Of a stretch of DNA of 27,946 nucleotides, positions 11,458 through 22,470 are shown piece by piece. A program made the position numbers and the translations under genes. The notes under the pieces were generated by a model, which was not told the DNA's origin, did no database searches, and saw only the letters and a list, made by a program, of their open reading frames with translations. The stretch is from assembly GCA_020650975.1 (NCBI GenBank), contig JAIPMN010011295.1:1-27946 (forward strand). The letters are read 5' to 3'. This stretch comes from Apostichopus californicus. Lineage: Eukaryota > Echinodermata > Holothuroidea > Aspidochirotida > Stichopodidae. Each line of letters starts with the position of its first letter. Position 1 is the stretch's first letter.

Positions 11458-11480
11458 TGTGTGTGTGAGTGTGTGTGTAT
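11458..11480. repeat. TG-rich microsatellite
   Basis: An interrupted (TG)n tract beginning just after the minisatellite ends. Confidence 0.8.
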
Positions 11481-13254
11481 TATTGGTATACATACATCCC
11501 TTACTAAAATCTATATGAACACTGCACACAAACAGACAGGGAAGAGAATAGCTTACAACTAACAGATCTTTCCACTCGTTGCCAAGGTGACATAAATTAA
11601 CGGTATTTATTCAGAGTGGTTCTTCATTCACTAGGATCATATACTCAAAGAATTTTATACGAAATAAATACAGCAGGAAAACATCAATGTTCTGTCCCAA
11701 AAAATGAAACTCAGGGAAGATATCAGTCATTATAATAAGGACTTGGCTGTTCAAAGTTATGATTCCTCTTACTTGCTAGCGAAGTATGAATGGCTGATTA
11801 CCCATCAATCTTTTTGATTTCCAACTTTTGTGATCAACTTTGCCATCTTTCATATAACATGTATGCATATAAAATATTTACAACAATAACTGTTAAATCG
11901 CTTTAATTGTCAATAACTGCTTTTTTTTTGTTTTTTTGTATTGTTTCTTTTGTTTCTATGTGCCGTTGTTAAAGAAAACCTTCAAGGACTAACAGCCATA
12001 AATTTTAAGCATTATCAAACTTGCAAAGAGAACTATGAAGAATTATCTATGCAGCTTATGCCTCACTGACAATCAGTTCATTTTTAAAATTCAAATCACG
12101 AATGAAGCCAAGCTGTGTTTAATAGCCAGAAATTTGCCTCAAGTGAAACAGCTGCAACCTACGTGGACTGTATATGTTCAACACTAGTTGAAACACTGGC
12201 ATTACAATAATCTAGTCATTTACTGTTGACAAAGTGTTAAACATACCTGGGCATAGTTCATTACCCATCATCTATACCATTTCTACAGGCTGATTATGAT
12301 AATCAATGCTTGCTACTAGTTAGTGAGTGCACATTTAAAATTCAAATTACTAACTTATTCCTTGGCAAGCGCCCGGCGAGATTCTTTGACCTGCTTGACA
12401 TGTGGAAAATCAGATCTTTCTTTAAAAATGCTTAATGACAGATCACAACACCGTTTGTCAATAGACATTAACTACATACATTGTACAGTGTACGTGATGG
12501 CTCAAATTAATATGCTGCCTTCATTCAGTATACATAGAAAAAAGAGGGCAGCATTGCAAAATAGGTTGAAGACAGAGAGAATTGTTAGCAAGGGGTAAAC
12601 ATAGACAGTTGTGTTGACAATGATGCCAATATTATGCTGCTATGTGATATAAGTTGATATATAAGTTGATGAGATCATCGTAGAATGTCAAAGGTCACTT
12701 GATAATGGAATGTTCATTCAGTCATCGCTTACAGCCCCATGAGCTTTATAAGAGTTAGTTCCACCCATCCTAATGACATGCACTACACATTAAGAAAGTT
12801 TGGACACATCTGCTGTGACAATGACTACCGACCCATTTTGTATGCAAGTATTTGAGTGTCAGACGAACATTACAAAATGTAAGCTTCTTTCATTTTAAAT
12901 ATGGCTGCAAAAAATTTAACTACTTCAAAAATGACGATATTTTAGTCCATCGTCACTGACCTTTGTGGACATGAGGGCAGTGACATACATAACCAGAAAT
13001 TTATACGAGCCCATACCCAACAAAAAGCAAAATAAATTTTGCGGTTTATATTGAAACCCATCTGATCAAATTCGTAGTGTGACCTTTTGAACTTGAAGAA
13101 TATCATTGATAGATTAAGACAATTGATATGTGTTTTCCAAACACACGTGCAGATTTGTTTTAATCTTGCCCTCGTTTACCACTCTACCATACACCTGATA
13201 ACCACAACAGAATCTAACTGTTCAGTCAATGGCAACAATAATTTATCTACTTAC

Positions 13255-13325
13255 GTTGTTCTGTTGGCACCAGCATCTTCCCTGATTTTTTCACATCGTC
13301 AAATTTTGCATAAATTATGGAAAGT
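13255..13325 (-). CDS. CLASP: CLASP exon: end of TOG1 and start of linker
   Basis: The acceptor is CATTGCAG and the donor is GTAAGT (strong). The 71 bases complete the split Arg codon and encode LSIIYAKFDDVKKSGKMLVP then TEQ plus one base. The vertebrate CLASP counterpart is LNVIFTKFDEVQKSGNM followed by a linker. This is the C-terminal helix that caps TOG1. Beyond GKM the similarity ends, as expected for the disordered linker to TOG2. The donor leaves phase 1, which matches the acceptor at 6291 (joined codon CTA, Leu). I saw no convincing exon between 13255 and 6291, although vertebrate CLASPs carry further Ser-rich linker residues here, so one could be missed. Confidence 0.92.
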
Positions 13326-14459
13326 CTGCAATGGAGCAAAAAACAAAAGACTCAAAGCATTCAATTCCCAAGAGAGAGAGTAAACTATTATTTACTACTT
13401 AATAATAAGACCTAACAGCCACTCGTTAGAAAGAGAGTAATAAAAGCAACAAGTGGAATGAAAATCTGAAAAATTAGTTTGTTACAAGTTTGCTGGGATT
13501 TAAGCCTTCAACATTTTTAAAGCTCCTGTATCAACAGAAACATCAATTCTGAACAAGTTTAGTGATTTAGTAGTTTTGTAGATCAATGTTGAAAGATACC
13601 ATGCAGCACTATAAATCTGACAGACTGACAGATAGATAGACAAACAAACAAAGATATCCACACAAGTGACATTAGTATGCAGAACCTTGTTTGATTTCGT
13701 TTCTGTTTACACAGTTCCACCCATAGTCATAACAGTTTAACTTTGAACGAAATGACAAAGGTTACAGTAAACAATGGTGTTATACATTATGAAGATTATG
13801 TCTATCTTTCTGATCAAATAATATTTACAGGATCGGTCTGGCTTCACTGCTATTAATTTTACTCCATGGGGTAAGGAAAACAAATTTCAAAATTCTTAAT
13901 GACCAGAATGAGGGAGACAATGCAACGTTGCCAAATGACCTTTAAAACTACACAGCACTGTGTCATTACACTACAAGCAAACCTTTAACTATACAAGACA
14001 GACTTGAAGTGTGTTTACTATGCAATGGGTATTTATTATGATATTAATGCACTATTAAGGTATAACTATACTACTACTATGCTATTAGGGTATACTATGC
14101 TATGGGATATTATGGGCAGGTTGTTTTTTGGGGGGTTTTTGCACAAAATACTAGAACCATATCCAGTGATGAGCCTTGGGTAAAAACAAAATCACAGAAC
14201 TTTGCAAAAATTGTGGTATAGGCTCCAATTTGCGTATGTTACAGTGTGTTAGGATAATAGAATTTGTCCCCGAGGTAGAAAAGAAATCACGGATATTCTG
14301 CGAATTCGCGGAAAAAGCTTGTGCCTGATATCTAAGCACAGGTGTTTCAGCAATGCATCATGCTAGGGTATGCTCATAGTAAACATGCTACAAGAGGAGA
14401 GGGATGTTAGATTTGGCACAACAACACTGAAGTGGACGAGACAAGAATCATTTACATAC
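13326..14459 (-). other. CLASP: CLASP intron
   Basis: Non-coding. It contains a GACA/GATA/CAAA-type simple repeat near 13617-13653 and degenerate GCTATTAGGGTATACTATGC repeats around 14040-14115. Nothing else is assignable. Confidence 0.8.
13617..13653. repeat. Mixed tetranucleotide microsatellite
   Basis: Successive GACA/GACT, GATA and CAAA tetranucleotide steps form a compound simple repeat. Confidence 0.75.
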
Positions 14460-14557
14460 CTGGAGCTTGGTATTCCCTTCTTCCCGAGATCAATACGAAC
14501 TTTCTCACCGACGTGCCTGTAGATCTCCACCAGAGTGTTGATGGCAGTATCACGTAC
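14460..14557 (-). CDS. CLASP: CLASP exon: last TOG1 HEAT repeats, most conserved part
   Basis: This is the clearest exon. The sequence gives VRDTAINTLVEIYRHVGEKV followed by RIDLGKKGIPSS and two bases of an Arg codon. The acceptor is TTCAG and the donor is GTATGT. Vertebrate CLASP has VRDAAINSLVEIYRHVGERV then RADLSKKGLPQSR at the same point, so most residues are identical. It forms helix B of the fifth HEAT repeat and leads into the last helices of TOG1. All intron phases around it agree (0 in, 2 out). A longer open frame reads into both flanking introns, but the splice sites and the drop in similarity mark the true limits. Its antisense also has a 101-codon open frame, which I regard as a shadow. 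Confidence 0.97.
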
Positions 14558-15791
14558 CTGAATCAAATAATACAAAACAGCTGGAGGATGCTTCCATATA
14601 AGAACAGTCATGTTGTCTTTACAAACATTTGTCTTTTCATGTTTCACAAGATGGGGAACATTGCTTCAGGCAACATTCAAATTAAGAGAGTTCTTTGGAG
14701 GAAAATCTCCCAATGTTTTGATAACCTAAGACACTGAGAGTGGTTCTGGGAGAATGGAAACTATAATAGAGGAATTTCAGTAATGAGTGATGGATAATAG
14801 AACCAGTGAAAGCATCAAAGAGCTGCACAACACTTGAGCAAGACACGACGCCACAGCATTAAAGGTCATTTTATACTTCCTTCCTTCTTTCAAAGTGTCA
14901 ATAATTCTTCTTTTTGTTTTCAATAGGATTTCCGTGTGAATTTGAATTTTGTAAATCACTGGAATTCTGTTCACATCATCAATACTAGCCTTGTGGAGTT
15001 TCATTCTCAAACAACCTTTGACATTTGTAGTAACGATGGTTTCCTTACCCAACGAGGACTTATTGCAACCTAAAGTGAAATATGTGGGTTCCATTGACCA
15101 AGTGTACTCCCACAACTTGCCAAACAATCCATCAGGTCACTGTCACGAGCCGCATTTTATGTAACGTATTCGTACAGCTAAGCCAATCAATCACTAAATG
15201 CAGAAAAATGAATAACTAAAAAACCTCTTACTTTCAACCTTGTTACTGGACTATAGTTTCTGTACATCAAAAGGAGTATGAAAATCACACAACAGAAAAT
15301 ACCAAATGGTCCCTGGTTGTACTCCCATATTTTCCCTGGTTCCATCAAATAGCCAAAAATCTTGGAAACCTGAATATCACCCCAGATTGCTACACCATAA
15401 AATGATAAAATGTATCTGACTAGATTATGGATACTCCCTGAAAAATGTCAAAAAAAAAAATGGAAGTTGCCTAAAAGCCTCAAGACCATGTTGATGACTG
15501 TATCAACAGAAAAAAGACAGAATATGACATACTTGTTACCAATTATTTGCCCAACTAATTTGACAAGTACCAGATTTCCAATATATTACAAAGTAATTTG
15601 AACCATGACTCATTTTTCCCCCCCTTTAAGATCAATCTATTACTTCCACACGTGTAGCATGTAACCTCATATGAATCGTCCACAAAATGACCAAGCAATT
15701 TAAACCCAATTTAGAGCCTACAGGGCATGGAGATTTAAGTAGCCTGCTATATTTGGGTCAATTGATGCGATGTTTCCGTGATGTTTAGTAC
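14558..15791 (-). other. CLASP: CLASP intron containing an unexplained 116-codon ORF
   Basis: The intron between DPNSQ and VRD. A minus-strand frame at 15127-14777 runs 116 codons from ATG (starts MFGKLWEYTW, ends LSITHY). I recognise no domain or transposon motif in it, and it lacks the splice context of a CLASP exon. At this base composition one such frame in 28 kb is compatible with chance, so it is not annotated as a gene. Confidence 0.7.
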
Positions 15792-15867
15792 CTGACTGTT
15801 TGGATCGCCTAGCAACTTGCATATCGAGGGTACTATCTTGCTCAGGGTAAGTGAAGCAGCACCGTGT
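15792..15867 (-). CDS. CLASP: CLASP exon: TOG1 HEAT repeat, helix A and loop
   Basis: The acceptor is TTTGCAG and the donor is GTACTA. The 76 bases encode, after one base completing an Ile codon, HGAASLTLSKIVPSICKLLG and then DPNSQ. Vertebrate CLASP TOG1 has SGAQTLTLSKIVPHICNLLG then DPNSQ here, so identity is high: LTLSKIVP, IC, LLGDPNSQ. The exon ends in phase 0 at the Q, and the next exon supplies VRD. In TOG domains the DPNSQVRD loop is one of the conserved tubulin-facing turns. A different frame across the same DNA is open over 67 codons, but it has no similarity and is ignored. Confidence 0.95.
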
Positions 15868-17732
15868 CTGCAAAGAAGAAAAACAGGAAATACAATAAGA
15901 CTTCAACATATGGTCAAGCAAAGGAAGGTAATGACAACATGCAAAGAAAACAACCGAAAAAGAGATTACAAAGGTGTAAGAAGCTACTAAGTGATTCCCG
16001 GATTAAGTTATTAGAAAACAGTGTGAGCAGGAGGAACTCAAATATCAGTCGTCTAATAGATACCAAGGAAATCATAGTCAGAGGAACTTAACAACATTTT
16101 TACTAATTTGTTGGTGTAAATGACATCAGTTAGACATCTTCAAATGAACTACAAGCAATTGCAGTGCATTGTAGTGTGGGGTCATTACAGAGCTAAGTGC
16201 AATAACATATTGATTTAATTGGCTTAATATCACAGCATCAAGACTAGACTGTGCAGTGATATAGGTGCAACAGTAAGTGACTACAATGTCAGATGTTTAT
16301 ATGCAAACACCATTTATACTGTACCTATCCTACTGCCCAGAAACACAAAACAGCAATTAGTAATATGCACAATATAAAATTCATTATGAGAGAGATACTT
16401 ATCATTGTGAGTATACTGTAACATGGTTACAAGGAACATTACTCTAAATAAGGGCTATGAATCTTGTTTTGACATGTCCAGGTATGTATTTCTGGTCAGT
16501 AAATATTATGAAGCAACATGATTTTTTAACCCTTTGAAAATAAATAACACACATCACAAAGAGACCTGTAAAAGGAATTATTTTTCAAAAATCAAAATAT
16601 ATAAATTATAATTTCAGGTTTTGTGACACAATGTCTCCTTCTTGCTATAATTCATATCATAACTATTATTATGGCATCTTTTATCACTTGCAATACTAAA
16701 AGAAGTTCTTTCCAAGGTTATCCCTATAGCTTTTGGTAATACTGGCCTTTCCCTTGAAGGATCCCCCATCCTAGGGGTCAAACAGGGTCACTCGGACTGT
16801 TAGATTTGTATTCCTGTATTCATTATTAAAATATGTTCGAACTACAAATATATTGCCTTACAGCTTAAAACAACATTTGCGATGATTGTATCACCTTCTC
16901 ACGGCATTCAATACCAAAACTCTATCACAATGTGTGTCATTAGCTACTGTATACTAATCAAGTTTCATTTCAGACAGTAAAACTCAAACAATTTTTCAAT
17001 TTTCAATTTTGCTTTCAAAAGTGTTTATAGCTACTGTACTGTAAGTATGAAATGGGCTCTGTGCCATAAAATTTGAGGATTTGAATGGACTTCACTAAAT
17101 ATTCCCGGGTTAATCTTCATTGGAATGAAAAAATAGCTAAAAATGTTTCCATGTGCAATCTTACTCTGAGTAATCTCACTATGAGTGATCTTACTCTGTG
17201 CGACCTTACTCTGAGCAATCTTACTCTGAGTGATCTTACTTTGAAGGATCTTACTCTGAGTGACCTTACTCAGAGTGACCTTACTCGGAGCGATCTTACT
17301 CTGAGTGACCTTATTAAAGTGATCTTACTCTGAGCGACCATACTCTAAAGGATCTTACTCTGAGTGGTCTTACTCTGAGCAATCTTACTCTGAGTGATCT
17401 TACTCTGAGCGACCTTACTTTGAAGGATCTTACTCGGAGCGATCTTACTCTGAGTGACCTTATTAAAGTGATCTTACTCTGAGTGACCCTACTCTGAGCG
17501 ATCATACTCTGAGTGATGCTCAGCAGCAACTTTGGGAAAATACCAATCTAATTCAAAGATGTGTTGTTTTTCAACAATGTAATAATATCTTGAGGAATCT
17601 TTATTCTACTAGTAATACTGTGTATTACACAATACCCTTTGTATACATATTTCCATGCATGACTCTTGTACATGTATACATATATACAGTTCAAACATTA
17701 TAACATTTGGCCAAACTGTACAGCAAACTCAC
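15868..17732 (-). other. CLASP: CLASP intron
   Basis: Non-coding AT-rich sequence carrying the 15-bp minisatellite at 17156-17518. A 75-codon plus-strand frame at 15864-16091 is very Lys/Arg/Asn-rich and unrecognised. I treat it as chance. Confidence 0.8.
17156..17518. repeat. 15-bp minisatellite, about 24 copies
   Basis: The unit GATCTTACTCTGAGT (variants GACCTTACTTTGAAG, GATCTTACTCGGAGC and others) is tandemly repeated. A 14-base variant, GACCTTATTAAAGT, occurs twice, at the same place within two copies of a 149-base segment (TACTCGGAGC at 17282 and 17431). Because 15 is a multiple of three, stretches read as (S/N)(D/N)LTL pentapeptides on the plus strand and RVRSL on the minus strand. The 14-base units break the frame. 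Confidence 0.95.
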
Positions 17733-17824
17733 ATATTGATCGTGTTGATTAAACATAGCAGTATCTCTTCTCTCACTCTCCAGGCTTTATGAGAGAAAGC
17801 TTTCATGAGCCTCTCAAAGATATA
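17733..17824 (-). CDS. CLASP: CLASP exon: complete TOG1 HEAT repeat
   Basis: A polypyrimidine tract and TTACAG precede 92 bases ending at a GTGAGT donor. It encodes YIFERLMKAFSHKAWRVREE followed by ILLCLINTIN and two bases of a split Ile codon. The CLASP TOG1 counterpart reads YVWDRMLGGFKHKNFRTREG then ICLCLIATLN. The match covers a whole HEAT repeat: helix A, the loop HKAWRVRE with its basic residues, and helix B. Phase continues from the preceding SPQ (phase 0) and passes phase 2 to the exon at 15867. The polypeptide is diverged from vertebrates but keeps the aromatic start, HK, RxRE and CLI positions, so I consider it firmly placed. Confidence 0.9.
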
Positions 17825-19940
17825 CTGTAAGAGAAGGGAAGAGAAATACCATTAGATGAGAGAGAGAGTACAGAGACCATCTGAGAATGCAGCTTAAAAA
17901 TAGAATCATTTAACATTTACCTCTGTCTCCATGTGAACATCAAGTGCAATTTAACAATTTGATGATACACAGTCATGTATTGATTGCATATTTACCCTAA
18001 AAGGGGAATTGGTACTACAGGTAGACTCACATCTAATGAAGTCTTCATACGTTATATATAGACTGTACTGTAGCAACCACAAACTTGCACGAAGGACACA
18101 TTACAACAAATTATCAAAACAAAAGTACACAAGATCTGTGTTTCTGATAATGAAAATGAAACACTGCCCAGGAAAGTTGAGGTTGGAATGTCTTCATTTT
18201 ATTAGTCATCTATCATTGAGTGAAAGTGAAAGAATTGATGGCAATGAGTAGATGATCACAGACCATCAATTCTTTTTATTTCTTCTTTTGTCAGAGGTTT
18301 TGGTTCAAGTCTACTGACAACATAAAATTTCTTGAAAATGCATATAATTTCAATAAATTCAGTAAAGAAATGCCATTTAGTTGGTGACTCTAGGCACTCC
18401 TTATGTTTATGATCCAGTATTTACAAGGATCTAGAATAGTATCAATGCTATTTCTCCTTTAAATTCTTCACTTTCAATTGACTCATCTTTATATGTAAGC
18501 TTAAATTATTGAACATGTATGGTTATATTTGGTCAGATTGGCAGCTGATTAACTACCTTGAAAATGATTCTATCCAGATTCTTCAATATTAAACACACAC
18601 AAGAAAATATCTCCATACAGTGTTTATCATGGAATGATTTATCAGGTATCGCAATACAAAATGCTAGATGAAAAAAAGGCAACTTGCTTTCCAAATATGT
18701 GCAGTAATGCGATATACATGCAGTTTTGGGACACAGGGAATAAAGTATTTTATGATTGATAACCTTGAGAACCTTCCAAACTGCTACACAAAATTTGAAC
18801 TCTTAAATTATTCTCTGTTTTTACAAGTACTGTACATGTATTCAAAACAATCATAGAGATTTTACTGCAGAACTGATGAAACACTGTAGTAACTAGTCAA
18901 TCGGTAGTTTACTTACATATTGTACAATAAACTACATGTAAGTGTATGTAATAACAGTTATTAGAATGCTCTATGATACATACAGCTCTATGATATATCT
19001 TAATAGACACAACCTAACTTACTGTATGCAATGAAGAAGGCAATTGTGTCACATGTTGTAATCAGATCATTTTAAGGCAAAAGAAAAATCAATTCTATTC
19101 ATATGAGGGAAATGAAAGCGGCGAGGAGGCCTCTCACAGCTTGACGAGAGCAGAGTTTACCACCTAGACTAGATTCTGGGCAGACAAATTGAATTTGAGA
19201 GCTTGGGGCATTTAAAGTTGTTTATGTCAATTCTCTGTTTGTATGCATTTCCTGCTGTGCACTCTCTATTTCTGTCAAGATGTTTCATATTAATATTAAC
19301 CATTACAGAACAAAACTGCTAATTGTTGTTTTCTCTGTGAATGAACTCTGGAGAGAAGCAGGTAAATTTATTACTTTAAATGTCAAAAGCTATCAAGGTA
19401 GAAGGCAACTACTGGACAGACAGTATTTCACTAACAATTTATTGGTTAAATTAAGAACATGTTTAAGATATTCACAACATTTGAGAAATGACTATGAGGA
19501 TGAATAAAGCTGTGAGCTTGTACGAAGCTCCAGGCTAAAACACTGTAAGCCAAGCTAAACATAGCTTCATCTGCTTGATAAATTCATGGATTACAATTGG
19601 AAGGTGGAGATACAGTAAATACCCTATGAATAGTAAAATCTAGATCACTTTGTAACCATAACAAGCACAACTACAGTTCATACTGAAACTAAATAAAACA
19701 AAGTAGATATAAGTTTTGAGGTTTGTGAGAAAGACATCAAAATCAGTTGGTTTAATCGAATACAATTCGCTTTGATTTTCATAATTTTTAACTCTGCTAT
19801 TGTAAACATTTTTTTTTTCTGGGGGGGGGGGGAAAAGTTTAGAATATTAGACCTACAGTAAGCAGGGTTCGGTTTCTTGCGGAAGAAACCTATTTCTTCC
19901 GGGGACGTGGAAGAAACTGGAAGAAACCTGTTTCTTCCGG

Positions 19941-19980
19941 GGTTTCTTCCAGTTTCTTCCGGAAGAAACTGGAAGAAACC
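19941..19980. repeat. Perfect 40-bp palindrome inside the hAT-like element
   Basis: GGTTTCTTCCAGTTTCTTCC is followed immediately by its exact reverse complement, with no spacer. It is built from four subterminal motif copies. Confidence 0.97.
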
Positions 19981-20702
19981 GGAAGAAACTGGAAGAAACT
20001 GTGAAAATTGGCATATAGGCAGCACAATCCACATACATGATAAAGAGACAAATAGTTTACCACCATCTGACTGAAATGCATACCATTGAAACCATCAAAA
20101 TATGATATTTTTGTTTTGATTATAATTTTGGGTTGTTTTTCTACACCAAAAGATGTTGCTTATAAATCACAATATTGAAGGACTACTGTACTTATCATCT
20201 CGCGATCCCCCCATCAACCAGAATTGCATAACTGGCCATACTGTATGAATGATTAACCTGGATTGGCCCATGCACTGAGGCTTCAGGAGAAGGATTGAAA
20301 CATATGGTCATAGTGGTCAATGTAATAGTAGTAATGAGTGTGCATTGTAGTATGCCTACACTAGTTTCCAGGGAACACAGTTTTTCACTAAGAACTGGGC
20401 TATAATCAGGACCATTCTGGTCTGCAAAGTATTGCTTGCCCATAGTTGTTCCCTGAATTGTCCGATGCTACAGTAGTAGCCTAGTACTATATTGTGTACA
20501 GTATATGCTGGAAGCAGGTCATGTGCTCCAAACCTAGATATAGACTACCTACAGTAGATGACACTATAGTGCTTCTTGTCCATTTATTACATAGTTAGAA
20601 ATCATTGCAGGTTGTTATGAAACTTTATCAACAGTTTTTACCCAAAAACTGAGTTTCTTCCATTTTGTCCGGAAGAAACTGGAAGAAACCTATTTCTTCC
20701 GA

Positions 20703-20740
20703 GTGGAAAAAACCGCGGTTTATTCCGCGGTTTTTTCCAC
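20703..20740. repeat. Perfect 16-bp hairpin at the right end of the hAT-like element
   Basis: GTGGAAAAAACCGCGG (20703-20718) and CCGCGGTTTTTTCCAC (20725-20740) are exact reverse complements around a 6-base TTTATT loop. Confidence 0.97.
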
Positions 20741-20951
20741 CCCCGGAAGAAACCTGCGAACCCTGACAGTAAGTAAAATAATGCATTTCACAGGTCTTTG
20801 TGATAAAAAAAAAATATTATAAAACCCACCTAGATATGAGTGCTAGCCTGTTAACACAATGTTATGAACCACACTTTCAGAAGGTAGGTATTAGGTTGTA
20901 TTTTACAAGTTTGTAAGCTTGTAATTTATCAAATAATTAAAATTAACAAAC

Positions 20952-21011
20952 CTGTGGTGATGCAGCGCATGACATTAACTTCTGGATAAAATTCTGAGCT
21001 GATTCTCGGAC
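20952..21011 (-). CDS. CLASP: CLASP exon: TOG1 HEAT repeat, second helix
   Basis: This exon is 60 bases, 20 codons, phase 0 at both ends. The acceptor is TTTTAG and the donor is GTTTGT. The translation begins VRESAQNFIQKLM and ends AASPQ. It lines up with the CLASP TOG1 stretch VREQDQTLLLKIMDQAANPQ and directly continues the LGDSKEQ of the upstream exon, about 6 kb away. The VRE at the exon start is the usual loop-to-helix-B turn of a TOG HEAT repeat, so the intron interrupts the tubulin-facing loop. Conservation is moderate, but the VRE, the hydrophobic spacing and the terminal A-x-PQ are kept. The donor GTTTGT is non-optimal. Confidence 0.87.
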
Positions 21012-22470
21012 CTAAAATACGATTGAGAAATGAAACGACTGAGTAAAGAGTATGCATGAATGAGTTGAACTTCATATCAATATCTGAATCAAAACTACAG
21101 TATGAAATGTTTCCCAGTAGAAAATGAGGACAGTATTGAAGAACTTATCATGCATAGACTCCAGATGTGTGACCTGCTTCGGCTTTGAGTACGTTTTAGT
21201 ATCTTGCCGTGTAGGACGAATCTAACAGTAATAGTAATTAGCGACTTTGCGATCCGTGTTATAGTCGTTGCCCACTTTGCAATTCACAGTCCCCCTCACA
21301 ATTTTGCAAGGTCAATAAGAGTGTCTCCATAGTTTTCCCTTTCAGGACACTAAACAGTGATACATATCAACAGAATTCCATGGCTGGAATATCCTATCAC
21401 AGTCACACAGTGCTACACTCATTCACAAGCTACAGTAGAGGGGTTGTCAACACTTAATTTCTCCTTTAAAGGATCGCTTCTTGGGATTCCTTCTACCCGA
21501 GTTTATACTTGTAAAATCTGTAAACAAAAATTATCTGTTTATTCTCAAGTGACATATTTTATTTTTGCTTGCATCATGCATAGTGTACAATCGCCACTCA
21601 TTATAAATAACTCAATTGATATCCTGTACAACTATTGATTGTAAAACTGAATGTTCACATTCCGTACTGATTCATCAATGAAAATGATATCCCATGCTAA
21701 TGGAAGTGAGGAGTCAAAATTGTCAATTACAATTTTTGTCACCATATACTTTGAGCCTATACAATTACCGATAGATTTATATATAGATGACTTTATCAGC
21801 AGCTGTCACGTCCTAATATTGCTTGTGGTCACTAAACTGAATGGCTTCCACTTGTGACTGAAACAGATGTCAACATAAGCTGTATTTGTGTACTTTTCTA
21901 TGCTGTAAAATTTCACCTTGGTATTAAATTGTATGGTGTCTGTTTTGTACATGAAGTATAAGTTCATTACCATGTTTGCACTTTTAATTGGTTCATATTT
22001 TAGTTGATAAAAAAAGAGCAATGTTGTTCCATCCTCCCTTCCCCCCCCCCCCCCACAATCTGTTGTCACAATTGAATAAAATTTTGCAAAAACATTTTGG
22101 CATCAATAACCAAGAGGTACAAAATGAAAGGCACCTGGTATAATATCAATTGATTTCAAATGAAATGTGGAAAGATCACTAAACATTATATAAATTTAAA
22201 CTTAAAAACAGAGAATACTGTAGATGTTTGGGTGAAGAGAAAGAGTACACAACTGCGACTGGGTGCCATTGTATCTAAGTAGAACAGATTATTCTTCCTG
22301 TACGCCTCCTGAGAGCTTTTCACAGATATCAACAGTGAGACAATGATCTTGGGTAAAAAGAGAATTTTAAATGTCTGCTTTGCTGTTGATCTCAACTATG
22401 ATACCTAATTATGCATTACTGATGATGACATGTGACAGACAGTAATTAATGAATAGGAGGCCCACCGTCA

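Larger units (their letters stand above)
7597..13254 (-). other. CLASP: Large CLASP intron and possible upstream region of the short isoform
   Basis: Between the exon at 13255 and the candidate alternative exon. It contains a run of 13 G at 7733-7745, the 57-bp minisatellite at 9498-11414 and a TG-rich stretch at 11458-11480. An 84-codon plus-strand frame at 8979-9233 shows no recognisable domain. If 7596 is a genuine start, its promoter would lie just above it in the 7600-8000 region. I see no TATA box there that I would trust. Confidence 0.55.
19863..20765. mobile_element. Non-autonomous hAT-like DNA transposon (MITE), complete, 903 bp
   Basis: The element begins CAGGGTTCG and ends CGAACCCTG, a perfect 9-bp terminal inverted repeat. 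It is flanked by a perfect 8-bp direct repeat, ACAGTAAG (19855-19862 and 20766-20773). An 8-bp target duplication with termini starting CAGGG is characteristic of the hAT superfamily. Both ends are packed with the subterminal motif GGAAGAAAC in both orientations: 11 copies in 19881-19999 and 5 in 20654-20754. Subterminal repeats are where hAT transposases bind. The interior encodes nothing recognisable, so it would have moved in trans. The intact duplication suggests a fairly recent insertion. Confidence 0.92.
17825..20951 (-). other. CLASP: CLASP intron
   Basis: Non-coding apart from the hAT-like element at 19863-20765. It also holds a 13-bp perfect inverted repeat (18229-18241 with 18263-18275) and a run of 12 G at 19821-19832 close to the transposon's left end. 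Open frames on the plus strand at 18009, 18668 and 19280 show no recognisable protein. Confidence 0.8.

Noticed and set aside
12247-12282. Possible small minus-strand exon between CTGTAG acceptor and GTATGT donor
   Set aside because: All three frames contain a stop, so it cannot be a coding exon of CLASP.
14432-14737. 101-codon plus-strand ORF
   Set aside because: Overlaps the best-conserved CLASP exon on the opposite strand. A shadow frame.
17085-17333. Pentapeptide-repeat-like protein
   Set aside because: The reading frame arises from a 15-bp minisatellite and is broken by 14-bp units. No fold-specific flanking sequence and no splice context.
19678-20081. Four overlapping ORFs of 61-118 codons, Pro/Phe/Ser-rich
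   Set aside because: They are translations of the GGAAGAAAC/TTTCTTCC array at the left end of the hAT-like element and carry no transposase motif.
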